This document shows, one piece after another, positions 44,597-55,578 of a DNA stretch of 64,000 nucleotides (positions are counted from its first letter, which is position 1; the number at the start of each line of letters is the position of its first letter). The position numbers and the translations under genes were made by a program. This stretch comes from Tuctoria greenei (lineage: Eukaryota; Streptophyta; Magnoliopsida; Poales; Poaceae). The stretch lies in assembly GCA_036927565.1 (NCBI GenBank), contig JAYESD010000005.1, forward strand, positions 12,864,565 to 12,928,564, written 5' to 3'. The notes below the pieces were generated by a model. The model had not been told where the DNA came from. It saw nothing but the letters and a program-made list of their open reading frames with translations, and did no database searches.

Positions 44597-45707
44597 TGTC
44601 GGTACCTTGCATATCGGGTACCTCCGCGCACAGGATGGAAGCGGCTAAGGACCCTTGCCTCCCCTGTAGAGGCAGACTCCAGATCTGCCACGTGTCTAGC
44701 AGGCCCGAACCCCCACCTCTCCTGAGAGGTGGGCTCCGGACTTGCCACGTGTACCACAGGCCGAGACCCCCCGCGTCTCCTCGGAGGTGGGGTTCCAGAC
44801 TTGCCATGTGTCCGGGCCTCGCCTCTCCTCAGAGATGGGCTCTGGACCTGCCACGTACCCCGTGGGCTCGGACCCTACCTCTCCTCAGAGGTGGGCTCCG
44901 AACTTGCCACGTGTCCCGTGGGCCTGGACCCCTGCCTCTCCTAAGAGGTGGGCCTTGTCTCCTCAGAGGTGGGCTCTGGACCCGCCACGTGTCCAAACAG
45001 GCTCGCACCCCGCCTCTCCTCAGATGTGAGCTCCAGACCTACCACGTGTCCAGCGGGCTCAGACCCCGCCTCTCCTCAGAGGTGGACTTCGGACACGTGG
45101 CTAATGGCTCACTCTGGGCGGTAGGTCGTGGGAGTTAAGAGTGACAGACTCTATCCACTAGCACATTGAAGGCACGTGGGCACGATGCACTCCCCTGTCA
45201 AGTGATACTGTGCCCAATCACATCACAGTGAAGGTGCCATAGTGCTATCTCACACTACTGACGGGGTAGGATGCAGCGACACAACAGATGGGACATTCCC
45301 TACCATCATCAAGAAATATGCCCTAGCCACTGTCAACCAACACGGCAAGACGACGAGTCTTCAAGCCATGGTCAGAGGCAACTTGTAGCAATAAAACCCT
45401 AGATCTTATACAGGGTTAAGAAGGCCTCGGGGCCACCTGTCAAGCCCCGAGCCCCACTTGTAAGACTAACCTGCCTTGGACTATAAAAGGACTGGACAAC
45501 CACCAACATAAGGCATGCTCACTCAAGCAATACAACACACACCGTGGATGTAGGGTGTTACGCTCTGACGACCCGAACCACGTAAAACCTCCCGTGTTCA
45601 CCATCTCTGTCATGCTCACAAACCCTTGGGACTATTCCCTCCGAAAAAGAACCTCCGCTTGCTGTTTCTTAGCAGGTCTGAGGGAAGTGTTGTTGCTACA
45701 CTTCGAC
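44597..45707 (+). repeat. Element F 5' LTR with palindromic tandem repeats
   Basis: TGTCGGTACC...CTTCGACA. Bases 44650-45100 are about eight imperfect repeats of roughly 55-60 bp, each with a CCTCTCC-TCAGAGGTGGG palindrome, GGCTC(C/T)GGAC and GCCACGTGTCC (G-box core). TATAAAAGG at 45483-45491. Leader hairpin at 45543-45582. Confidence 0.85.
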
Positions 45708-45760
45708 ATTTGGCGCGCCAGGTAGGGGGCTTTTCCCCAAGAAGTGTGTGTCTACACGCA

Positions 45761-46000
45761 ATGGTGAACATCAAGCCCTTTGACAGTACCTCTCGGGTCT
45801 GCCGCATCATGGCGGGTGAAGATAAGGCCACTTCCCGTGCCAGGGCGGGTCAGTCCGACCCAGCAGGAGGTCGTGCAGCCAGCCGAGCTAGGTCCTCACG
45901 ACACACTCTTATCGTCTCGGTGCCCATGGCACCACCAGCTGCAAGCTCGGAGAGCGAGCTGGCTGCAGCGTGTGCCCTTCTGCACAACCCACATGGTCCC
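45761..46000 (+). pseudogene. Element F gag N-terminal fragment
   Basis: Opens MVNIKPFDST 53 bases after the primer site, with an Ala/Ser-rich segment ending ACALLHNPHG, comparable to the N-terminus of B gag (ARALLQQPPPP). It then runs out of homology at about 46000, where antisense-ORF sequence begins, so this is a deletion junction. Confidence 0.6.
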
Positions 46001-47640
46001 GTCCTCCCTCTTAGTGATCGAGCCTCGAACTACCGGGTCCAAGGAGACAATGGGGGTCCCAGCTCTCGAAGCCCGTCAATACATGCGACGCCACTTCCTT
46101 GGCCAAGACCTTCGCCTCGATCTCATGTTGCTTGTTGAAGACCGCCTTAAGCACCTGCATCTTTGCTCTAGCGAAGTCAAGCGCGGGGAACACTTGACTT
46201 ACTTCCTGTGCCGGCTCCCTAGAACGCACGGCGCTGAATCTGAGGGGATCCAGCCCCGCCTCGGCGTGGTCCCAGAAGTCCCAAACCTTCCGCACCTCGG
46301 CTTCGCGAGAGGCGTGGAGGTTCTTCACCTCCTAGTGCACCGTCCTAAATGCCTCTAGCCTGCCCTCAGAGAACTTATTCTCCTTGGCTGCCAGCGCATT
46401 CTCCCGACTGACGACCTCCCGGGCGCAGCGGTCCAGCTCGCCCTTCTGGAAGTTGGCTTTGAGATTCCACTTCCGGAGGCTTGGCGCTCCTTTGCCTGGT
46501 GCTCCGTTTCTGCGCCAGCTCGGCTTCACGGTGGTCGAGGTCTTCGGCTCGGGACTTCAGTTCGTCCTGATCCGACTGGAGCCTACGGGAGGCCTCGTCT
46601 TCTTTTTCCTCTCGCTCCTTCTAAGCAACGACGTTCTCACAACGGGCGAGCTCCAGTCGCGCCTCTTCGTAGGACTCAACACGGGCATTGGTGACAGAAT
46701 TGGCCTTTCGGGCCTCCTTTAGTACCTGTCGCGTGTTCTCGTTGAGTCTTGCTATTAACCTTCTTTCCTTCACGAGGTGCTTTTCCTCCTCATCCAGGTC
46801 GTACTATCACTTCTTCGCCTTCTTCTCGCCGTCTTGGATCCTGAAGCTCAGTAGCTTCTCCCAGCTCAGGAGACACCCTCTCTCGGTCAAGCGCGTCATG
46901 CGCCTTACGGAGGCTGGAGTGGGCCACTCCAAATGCCTTGGAGAGGGATATAGGCACAGACGTCACCCGAAGTGGCTGAGTTGTCGTTTGGCGCGACTGC
47001 ATCTGATGGAGCATCGATCTCGAGGGCTGAAGGGTCGGCACTTTGGGCAGGCTCTGATGTTGGCTTTGGGATTGGCGCAGGCGCAATCTCAGACGTATAG
47101 CCTGCAACATCGTTGGGGCTAGAAGGTCCCACACTTGTGGGACCCTTGGGAAGGAGCGCAGAGTCAAGTTTCGTTGCTGGAGATGCCTCCTATGTAGCCT
47201 TCGGGGTGCGGTCTGTGGCGCCAACGGGAGTAGGAGCACCACCGCCTGCAAGGCGCTTAGGGAGCGGCACAGAGTAAGGCTCTGTCGTAGGGGCTTCGCT
47301 TGGCACTACCTCCGGTGGACAACTCTGCACACCGCTGGAAGGGGCCATGTCGTCAGCAAGGATTATCGCCTCCACTGTTGCACTGGCCTCAGGCGTCAGA
47401 GGGTCCCCCCCCCCCCCCCCCCCCCCCCCCCCTCTCGCTGGCTAAAGGGCCAGCGCAATCTCCAGTCCTTCAGCACCACCGGATATGGGAGAACTCTCCT
47501 TCGTCGCTTGCTCAGGAGCCATCACGTCTGCTGGCGACACCCTGAGGAGCAAGACCCAGAAAAAATCAGAAAAGGAACAACAGAAATCATAATATAAGGC
47601 TCAACAAGAGTGCCTTACCGGGGACCCTAACAACTCCAGT
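46001..47640 (-). pseudogene. Element F antisense-ORF remnant
   Basis: Minus-strand reading in several frames gives an aORF exon 2-like order: Pro/Ser/Ala-rich segment (about 47375-46900), charged coiled-coil stretches (about 46800-46340), and a C-terminus (46328-46011, EVASHVLTGFESWDPH) laid out like the A/B aORF ending. The exon 1 domain is absent. Frameshifts prevent a continuous product. A run of about 30 C at 47405-47434 interrupts it. Confidence 0.6.
47405..47434. repeat. Poly-C run
   Basis: About 30 consecutive C residues in the F aORF remnant; its length may be imprecise in the assembly. Confidence 0.9.
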
Positions 47641-47729
47641 GGACTTGGGTTCTTGGTTTGGGCAGGGGGTTGCAGCCGCCTGACCCCGCCATCGTAGCTA
47701 ATGCCCCTGCTAACAACTTCTGGGATGGA

Positions 47730-48752
47730 GATACCTGCGGGCTTGGGCCTTGCCTCGACTGAGAGATGGGCTCCAGACCTGCCACATAGCCCGTGAGCTC
47801 GGACCCCACCTCTCCTTCGAGGTGGGCTTCAGACTTGCCACGTTCCTTGCGGGCCCAAACTCCACCTCTCCTCAGAGGTGGGCTCCGGACCAGCCACATG
47901 CCCTATGGGCTCGGACCCTGCCTCTCCTCAGAGGTGGGCTTCGGACCCACCATGTGTCCAGCAGGTTCAGACCCCACCTCTCCTTAGAAGTGGGCTTCGA
48001 ACCTGTCGCGTGTCCAGCGGGATCAGACCCTGCCTGTCCTTAGAGGTGGGCTCCGGACCTCCCACGTGGCCAATGGCTCACCCTAGGCGGTAGGTCACGG
48101 GTTTTAAGAGCAACGTGCTCTGTCCACTCGTGCATTAAATGCACGCGCCTTCCCTAGGCGCATGGGCGCGGCGCACGCCCCTGTCAGGTGCTACTGTGCC
48201 CAATCACATCACAGTGAAGGTGCCGCAGTGCTACCTCGCGCTGCTAACGTGGTAGGATGCGGTGACACGACAGATGTGACATTCCTTGCCATCATCAACA
48301 ACTATGCCTAGCCACTAGCGACTAGTGGGGCAAAACGGCGAGTCTTCAAGCCATGGTTAGAGGCAGCTGATAGCAATAAAACCTTAGATCTTGTATAGGT
48401 TAAGATGGTCTCGGGGCTACCTATCCGGCCCCGTGCCCCACTTGTAAGACAGCTCGACCTTAGACTATAAAAGGACCAAGCAGCCACCGACACAAGGCAT
48501 GCACACTTTGGATCTCTTAGACTCCCACATCTCTCATACGCACTCAAGCTTCCTCAAGCACACCACACACTCAAGCAATACAACACACACCGGACGTAGG
48601 GTGTTATGCTTTGGCGGCGCGAACCACGTAAAAACTCTGTGTTCACCATCTATGTCATGCTCGCAAACCCTTGGGACTAGCCCCTTCGAAAAAGAACCTC
48701 AGCATGTTGTTTCTTAGCAGGTTCGAGGAAGTGTCGTTGCTACACTTCGACA
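47730..48752 (+). repeat. Element F 3' LTR, 5'-truncated
   Basis: Homology to 44597-45707 begins inside the tandem-repeat part; the first 80 or so bases are missing. TATAAAAGG near 48466 and leader hairpin remnant near 48589-48628 (5' arm degraded). Ends CTTCGACA at 48752. Confidence 0.75.
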
Positions 48753-49606
48753 GTGGCCCACGCTTGCTCCTCCTCCTCAGTCTCCTCGATCGTGTGTGAA
48801 TTCGATTCTGGAGCCGAATCTAGATATTATTTTTTGTTGCAAAAAAAATTAATTGGGCTTTTGGGCTTTCGAATTGGACTAAGTCTAAGTAGTTGGATAC
48901 AGACGCATCTACGACTACCGAGTCGGATCAGATGAGGGTCTTCCAGATCGTAATTGAACCGCCTCCGCGAGACTCAATAAATAGCGAGTGTGCATGGCAG
49001 GGGAGGGCATCCCACAAACAGATCTATTCCACATTCTTTGCATCGGGATCGTAGTCTACTCCACCTCGAACGCCGGTGTGCACGTGCAATAGGGAGAGCA
49101 GGTCTCTGAAATCGCTCTCCCTTGCAATTCTGCACCGGGAGAGACCAAATATGGTTTTTGGGAAGCACTCTGTGTGACTGCTCATGTCATTCATCACGGA
49201 TTGCCTACCGTGGGGACCGGTTGCTGCTGCTCAATGTCACCTTCAATGCTTGCAGCGTGTTAGATCTGCAGCTACATCTACAACAATTCATCCATCTTCA
49301 AATTGGTACGTGAATTCTCTCGTTTTGTCCTATTGTCGGTATTTATCGCTGTTGTATTTGTGAGTTGTTTCGGAATTATTCAGTAAATTGCAATTTTCTT
49401 CTAACACTCACATCAAATAATGATAATGGAGGAGCCCGACTTAAAAGGTGGAGGTAATCTCACCTATCAGACTAGTCTTTTTGGATTTAGGTGACTCATA
49501 ACCTTAGTTGGGGTTCCGATTGACCTTGTGTGTGTAGCAGATCTTTTGCAACGACCTGTGCTAGCGGAAGGGATTGTTGGTGTAGCGAGCCAGACTGCAC
49601 TCTAAC
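48753..49606 (+). repeat. Element G right LTR, second part
   Basis: After F the sequence runs to an LTR-like end CACTCTAAC at 49606. Bases 49460-49606 align with 44054-44209 (TCACCTAT, TGTGTGTAGCAG, GACTGCACTCTAAC). A TATA-like CAATAAATAGCGAG lies near 48975. That the whole block belongs to G is inference from both ends. Confidence 0.5.
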
Positions 49607-50367
49607 GGAAGAATAAAATATCCACTTCAATAAATACAAGGAAGAAAAGAAACAAGGAGGAGGTGAAGACATCATCCCTCTGGCCGTCCAGCTGCAAAAC
49701 ATTTCCTTTGAAGATGGCCAAATCATGCTGTGGGTCAGTTATGGGCCTCTCTACTTACAACTGCGGTTAGAATAGTAGTTCAAAAAGGTACCAGGTAGTT
49801 AGGGATAGGGCCCCAGCTGCCAGTGATACGGTGTGCGTTGTTTTTCTTACGTGAAGACGTGTCTAAAAATCTAAAGCCATATATCGTCCCAGATAGAAAA
49901 TACTGGTTCCATCGAACTAGTCATCAATTGGGGCTAGGTGCACTGCAGTTTGGTACTGTGGGCAAGCAAAATAAAAACTAATGGAGGGGCCCTCATGGCC
50001 TCATGTAAGCCGGTTGTTGATTTAGAGGAGGCACTGACGCACTGTGCAGTGTGTTCGGTAATGCTAAAATGAATGTTAGGACCCACCCGACCGGGGTAGA
50101 GAAGAGCAAAAGCAATTATTCTCCCCAGCTTCTGTTCCACACACACACGCATAAAGCCCCTTCGCTTCGAACCAAAGGAATCCACTGCGTCCATCGAACG
50201 AACCAAGCTCCTCCACATTCATGATTGTATTCTCTTTTTTTGCATTGTAAAAAGCCACTCAGTTCAAAGTTTCAGAGTTGTACGTACGTACGCTCTCTTT
50301 ACTGAAGGTAGTGCAAAGCATTTACAGTCAAGGTATTGGTCTCTCGAGTACTCTTCGATCTGCTCAG
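49607..50367. other. Between copia elements G and H; no gene
   Basis: No ORF with recognisable similarity. Bases 50363-50367 (CTCAG) border the H LTR. Confidence 0.5.
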
Positions 50368-50827
50368 TGTTAGATTCTGAGATGAGTGCTTAGCCCTAAT
50401 GATGATTAGGTATCGGCCTAACTGAGGAAGAATAGAGAGCAAACACCAATCAATCTACTAATCTACTAGAGTTAGGTATAAATGAACATACCTTCAAGTG
50501 TAGAGGATTGTGCAGCCATGGAGAAGGTAGGGAGGGCACAAGCCACTAGCGCCGCCGGCGAGCTGCTGTAGCACGAGGGGAGGCCTTCCCCGAATTCCCC
50601 CTGAGCGATCGGTGCTCCTTAGGTGGTTTTGAGTCTGAGATTAGATAGCTAATTCTGGCCTGCTTAAAAAGAGGGGGGGGGGGGACCGCCCGAGTGGGCC
50701 ACCCCAACAGAATTCTATTGGGAGTCCTTCGATAAGGACTTGGTGAGATTTCGGGAGAGGAGTTTGAGTTGGTTACGGGTGTAACCAACTCCTAATTAAC
50801 TGTGGTCAAACTAATTAAGTTCTAACA
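50368..50827 (-). repeat. Element H 3' LTR
   Basis: 460 bp bounded by TGTTAG and CTAACA. Contains a run of 13 G at about 50673. Confidence 0.8.
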
Positions 50828-51020
50828 TTCTCCCTTTACCACGGGTCACATAAGATTATTTCTAAGCACATAGACTTTTGATATCATTTCCTCATGCTTG
50901 ACATAAAGGGAACAACACATCAAAACAGCCAGTTACGTACTGTTTGACTCGACGACCACATTACATCTCACACTAAGAAACATATCCTAAAACTAAGTTT
51001 GACCCCTGAGTATCCAGGTA

Positions 51021-52740
51021 TCACAGGTTCTCCCTTATACCCATACCGGTTACGTGTCTTATGAACACGCTAGGTGGAAGACCTTTGGTAAGCAGATCCG
51101 CGAGCATCTGCTCGGTACATATATGCTCTAAACTGATGACATGATCGTGGATTCGTTCTTTCACATCATAGTACTTAATGTCGATGTGTTTGGCAGCACC
51201 ACTCGACTTATTGTTGTGAGAGTACAATACTGCAAGTTTGTTATCGCAGTATAACCTAAGTAGTTTCTCAATGCTGTCGACCACTCTAAGTCCGGGTACA
51301 AATTTCTTAAGCCACATAACCTGCCCCGAAGCCTCATAACAAGCAACACACTCAACATACATTGTGGATGATGTCATGATGGTTTGTTTGGAGCTCTTCC
51401 CAGAAATAGCTCCATTTGCAGAGGTGAAAATGTAGCCTGATGTGAATTTTCTAGTATCCATGCACCATGCGAAGTCCGAGTCTGAGTAACCCACTATTTC
51501 TAGTGAGTCTGGTTTTTGATAAGTCAATATAAGGCCCTTAGTACCTTGCACATATCTTAGTGCTTTCTTAACTGCCTTCCAGTGGTCGGATCCTGGATTA
51601 GCCTGATATCTGCTAAGCATCCCGGTAACATAAGCTAAGTCAGAGTGAGTACAAACTTGAGCATATTGAAGGCTTCTGACAGCTGAAGCATAGGGAACTG
51701 CTTTCATCAGATCGATTTCATACTGATTTTTAGGACACTGAAAGTTCCCAAACTTACCGCCCTTGTCAATAGGAGCAGGTGTGGACTTGCTCGTATGCAT
51801 ATTGTACCTTTTAAATACATTATCTAAGTACGTCTTTTGTGAAAGACCTAATACCCCCTTAACTCTATCTCGGTGAATCTCTATGCCCAGGACATAGGAG
51901 GCTTCTCCTAGATCTTTCATATCAAAGTTCGAGGACAAAAAGTTCTTAGTCTCAAATAGTAGATCGACGTTACTACTCGCAAGTAGTATGTCATCTACAT
52001 AAAGCACGAGAAAGATGAATTTCTAATTTTTGAACTTAGTGTATATGCAATTGTCCTTCTCATTCTCATTAAACCCAAATTTCCTGATCCTTCATCGAAC
52101 TTGAGATACCATTGTCGTGAGGCCTGTTTGAGTCCATAAATGGATTTCCTAAGTCGGCATCCCGTGTTCTCCTTACCCTTAGCGAGGAAACCTTTAGGTT
52201 GCATCAATTAGACATCCTCATTTAGATCCCCATTGAGAAACGCCATCTTAACATCCATCTGATGTAATTCTAAGTCATAATGCGCTACTAATGCCATGAT
52301 GATTCTGAATGAATCCTTAGTTGAGACGGGTGAGAATGTCTCATTGTAATCAACACCCTCTCTTTGAGTGAAACCTTTTGCTAAGTTTGGCTTTGTACTT
52401 TTCAATGTTCCCTCTCGAGTCACATTTGATTTTGTTGACCCATTTGTAGCCTATTGTTTTGGCTCCTTTAGGAACTTTAACTAATTCTCAGACTTTGTTT
52501 GCATCCATAGATATCATCTCATCCTCCATGGCTTTACGCCACTCGGATGACTGAGAACTGCTTCATAGCTTGTTCAGATGAGGAGGGATCATCCTGCATT
52601 TGAAACTCTCCACTCATATAGACCTCATAGTCAGCCGATATTGCAGACCGTCTAACTCTCTGAGACCTCCTAACTTGCGCATCATTTTGGAGCGCCTGTT
52701 ATTCCTCATTAGTGACAACTGACTGAGGTTGCTTAGAAGG
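51021..52740 (-). pseudogene. Element H RT and RNase H remnant
   Basis: Three minus-strand pieces in broken frame: RT N-terminus (52423-52208, KGFTQREGVDYNETFSPVS, MDVKMAFLNGDL), middle (52207-51995, GLKQASRQWYLKF), and the YVDDI catalytic motif at about 51999 with RNase H to 51021 (SDSDFAWCMDTRKFTSGYIF, ADLLTKGLP). This is a normal Ty1/copia order. Stops and a frameshift between pieces prevent expression. Confidence 0.9.
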
Positions 52741-52752
52741 CTGAGTTGGCTC

Positions 52753-54299
52753 CTATTGTACAGGAGCATCACTATTTTCTATCGCTGATGGAGAACTAAC
52801 AACAAGTATTGCACCAACATCATCAGACACTTGTGGTGCATCGACAGCAGGTAGAGTGAAGAATGGTTCTTGAATCATAGGAGTGGGCAAATAGACCCGC
52901 TTATCCTCAAAATCAATCTCATGTATTACCGTGCTCCCCCTTATCATTGAATCCTCTAAGAAAACGACATGTCTCATTTCTACAAACTTAGTGTGTCTGT
53001 CGGGACAGTAGAAATGAAAGCCCTTACTTTTATCTGGATAGGCAATAAAATGACAGCTAACTATTTTAGGATCCAATTTTCCTAAGATGTCTATGTGTAC
53101 TAACTCTAATATTCCCATACTACGTTTGGCGCCTTTTTTAATAGTCTTAGTGAATTTGCCTTTTATGCAGTCTATGCATTCTTCTGAATCCGAAAAGTCC
53201 AAACGAGGAAAAATCGATTGTGAGACAAGTCGTTCAATTCTCTCCCTAAAAATATGGCCTAAGCGACAGTGCCATAATTTCGATGACGTTTCAAGATCGA
53301 TTCTTTTGCGCTTGTGAAGGCCTGAGTTGTTACGTGAGGAATTATGAATATCACTTATCTGATTCACATCGTCATGCATAGATAGCAAATAATGTTGGTC
53401 TTGTCCGATGACAAGATCCATAATCTTATTATTGTACTTAATGAGACGTTTGTCATTGCCAAAGTGGCATACAAATCCATAATCATCTAAGCAAGAGACT
53501 GATATTAAATTCCTCCTAACTGAGGGTACATAGAGAACGTCATGAAGCACAAGTACAAACCCATCTCTAAGTACTAAGGGAATTTCTCCAATGGCTTCAA
53601 CATGAGCTTCGTGACCGTCATCAACTCTAATGCTTCTTTCTCCTCTTCTTAGGTTCCTCCTTATATTCAACCCCTGCAACGAATGAGTAATGTGCACGAT
53701 GTCACTTGAATCAATCCACCAAGTAAATGATGAATATTCTAAGTACATGGATTCATCAACTGATGTTACTAAGTCCATACCTCTCCTATTGCACCACTTT
53801 AGAAAGCCAATGCAATATTTCTGAAAGTGTCCCTTATCTTTACATAAGAAACACTTAGCCTTATCCACTTTCCCACCCATGCTAGAGTGATCATGTGGGA
53901 ACTTACATTTGCCCTTCTCCTTCCGAGGAATGTTGAGATTTGACTTTGAAGAATGGGAGTTTTTCTTGTCCTTCCCACTCACGTAGTTGATAGTGTCAAC
54001 TCCGCGAGCGGACTTAATTCTTTCCTCTTCTTGGACACACGTAGCCATCAATTTCTCTAAGTTCCATTGCTCTGGCATAGAGTTGTAGTTGATGACAAAT
54101 GAATCAAATTCTTTTGGATGTGAGGAAAAGATGACATGCACAAGGAATTCATCTTTCACCCCTAAGTCCATTGTCTTAAGTTTAGTAACCATGCTTGTCA
54201 TCCTAAGTATGTGACCTCTCACATTACCTCCAGTTAATTTCTCAGTGAAGAGCCTCTTGATAAGAGTGCTCGTAGTGGCCTAGGGATGGCAATGGGTAC
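52753..54299 (-). pseudogene. Element H gag-protease-integrase, core-deleted
   Basis: Open from 54222 to 52753. Gag tail (QWNLEKLMATCVQEEERIK), zinc knuckle CFLCKDKGHFQKYC, protease site with DSS instead of DSG (WWIDSSDIVHITHS), pre-integrase zinc region (LWHCRLGHI, CIDCIKGK). Then LVHIDI runs straight into the integrase C-terminal segment (IVSCHFIAYPDKSKGF). The whole catalytic DDE core is missing without disrupting the frame. Upstream gag is cut by D. Confidence 0.85.
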
Positions 54300-55179
54300 T
54301 ATCGGTACCCTCAAGATCGGGTACACCCGCATACAAGAAGAAGCTCCGGACTCGTCCTCTCCGCCAAGGAGGTTTCAGAGCTGCCAGGCGTCATACGGCT
54401 CCGAGCCCTTGATCCCACCGAGGAGGGCTCCGAAGCTGCCATGCATCCTCCGGCACTGGGCCCTTGCTTCCACCGAGGAGGGATCTAGAGCTGGAGTGTG
54501 TCCCACGGCCTGCAATGAGCCGTGGACCCCAAAGAGTAAAGGGCGGCGCATCTTGTACAATTGCGCATTGAAGGCACACGCCTTCCCGAGGTGCACGGTG
54601 CAGCGCACGCCCCTGTCTGGTACCGCTGCACCCATTCACATCGCAGTGAAGGTACCACAGGCCTACCCCACACCGCCAAGTGGGTAGCTTACGACGACAA
54701 GATGGATGGGACATTCCCTACCATCATCAACGACTACATCCTGCCACTGGCGACCGACGCGGCAAGACAACAAGTCTTCAAGGTGTGGTCAGAGGCAGCG
54801 TACGCAAGAAGCCTTAGATCTTGTACAGGATAAGATCACCTCGGGGCCAACTGTCGGGCCTCAGGCCCACCTTGTAAGCCGTCCGACCTTGTACTATAAA
54901 ACGACCAGGCAGCCATCGACTTAGACAATTTTTCTGGTCCGCTCGGATTAGGGACGACCAGATGATCCCCACATTACACACGCATACACACATACTAGCA
55001 ATACCATCAACCGTGGAGTAGGGTTTTACACTCCTTGCGGCCCAAACCACGTAGAAACCACTGTCTCATATTCTCATCCGCTAGAATACTTGATTGATGC
55101 CTAAGCCCCGCCGAACAAAAAAACTCTGTGGGCTGCTCCTTAGCAGATCCGAGAGAAGTGTTGCATTAAAACTTTGACA
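54300..55179 (+). repeat. Element D 5' LTR
   Basis: 880 bp. TATA-like CTATAAAACG near 54893 and leader hairpin CGTGG 55012-55016 with CCACG 55047-55051. The first 250 bases carry imperfect CCGAGGAGGG repeats resembling those in F. Confidence 0.8.
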
Positions 55180-55296
55180 TTTGGCGCGCAAGGTAGGGGA
55201 TTTTTCCCTCAAAAAAAATGGTAGCACTTTCACCACCATGGTGTTCATCAAGCCTACTAGTAGCAGCAAGATCAAGCCGCAAAAGGTCGACTAACT

Positions 55297-55500
55297 TTGG
55301 CACCACATAGGGAGCCCGCCGTCGACATTTCTACAATGATGATGGGAGACGCCGGAGCAGCCAACTCTAGCACCTCCCAGGGGGCCCGCCGTCGACGTTT
55401 CTTAGCGAATGATGGTGGGCGCCGCCGGAGCATTAAGCTCCGGCACCTCCCAGGGGGCCCGTCATCGATGTTCCGCACGTTGAAGGTGGGTGCCGCCTCG
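55297..55500. repeat. 70-bp minisatellite units in element D
   Basis: Three units of about 70 bp (CACCTCCCAGGGGGCCCG start) are the reverse complement of the array at 291-1430. Relative to element sense the orientation is the same as in C. Their closeness to the primer site suggests an internal deletion joining gag start to the 3' spacer. Confidence 0.8.
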
Positions 55501-55578
55501 GTTCGGTGGCTAGCTCGTTGCCATCGCCGCCAGCATCAACTATTCATACTCCTGCGCTCCGCCAGGGGCCCGCCGATG

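Larger units (their letters stand above)
44597..48752 (+). mobile_element. Element F: non-autonomous Tat-like deletion derivative
   Basis: 5' LTR 44597-45707, primer site TTTGGCGCGCCAGGTAGGGG from 45708, a gag N-terminal fragment, then directly the antisense-ORF remnant, then a 3' LTR lacking its beginning (about 47730-48752). Protease, RT, RNase H and integrase are all missing. Flanks GTGTC (44592-44596) and GTGGC (48753-48757) look like a 5-bp duplication with one change. It sits in the right LTR of G. Confidence 0.8.
18177..49606 (+). mobile_element. Element G: decayed copia element split by A/B and F
   Basis: Both LTRs begin TGTTAGATTTAGTTTCAC, at 18177 and 44376. The left LTR is 18177-18207 joined to 44049-44209 (about 190 bp, ending ACTCTAACA). 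A primer site TGGTGTCAGAGCC (44212-44224) follows, one mismatch from the initiator-Met site. Only 166 internal bases remain, with a purine run GAAGGGGAGTAGGG near 44337. The right LTR is 44376-44596 joined to 48753-49606. Element A inserted in the left LTR and F in the right. Flanking GAAAG and GGAAG are an imperfect duplication. All coding capacity is gone. Confidence 0.65.
50368..54299 (-). mobile_element. Element H: decayed copia retrotransposon, minus strand
   Basis: 3' LTR 50827-50368 (460 bp) with perfect TGTTAG/CTAACA ends, preceded on the minus strand by a purine tract GGTAAAGGGAGAA. RT/RNase H (52740-51021) and a gag-protease-integrase remnant (54299-52753) follow. The 5' part is cut off by element D at 54300. 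Confidence 0.85.
54300..55578 (+). mobile_element. Element D: Tat-like retrotransposon, 5' part
   Basis: LTR 54300-55179 (starts TATCGGTACC, one change from TGTCGG; ends TTTGACA), primer site TTTGGCGCGCAAGGTAGGGG, a short gag-like start near 55218, then three 70-bp minisatellite units, interrupted by Sirevirus E at 55579. The rest lies beyond the window. It inserted into the gag region of H. Confidence 0.75.

Noticed and set aside
44542..45138. 198-residue Pro/Arg-rich ORF
   Set aside because: Translation of the F LTR tandem repeats.
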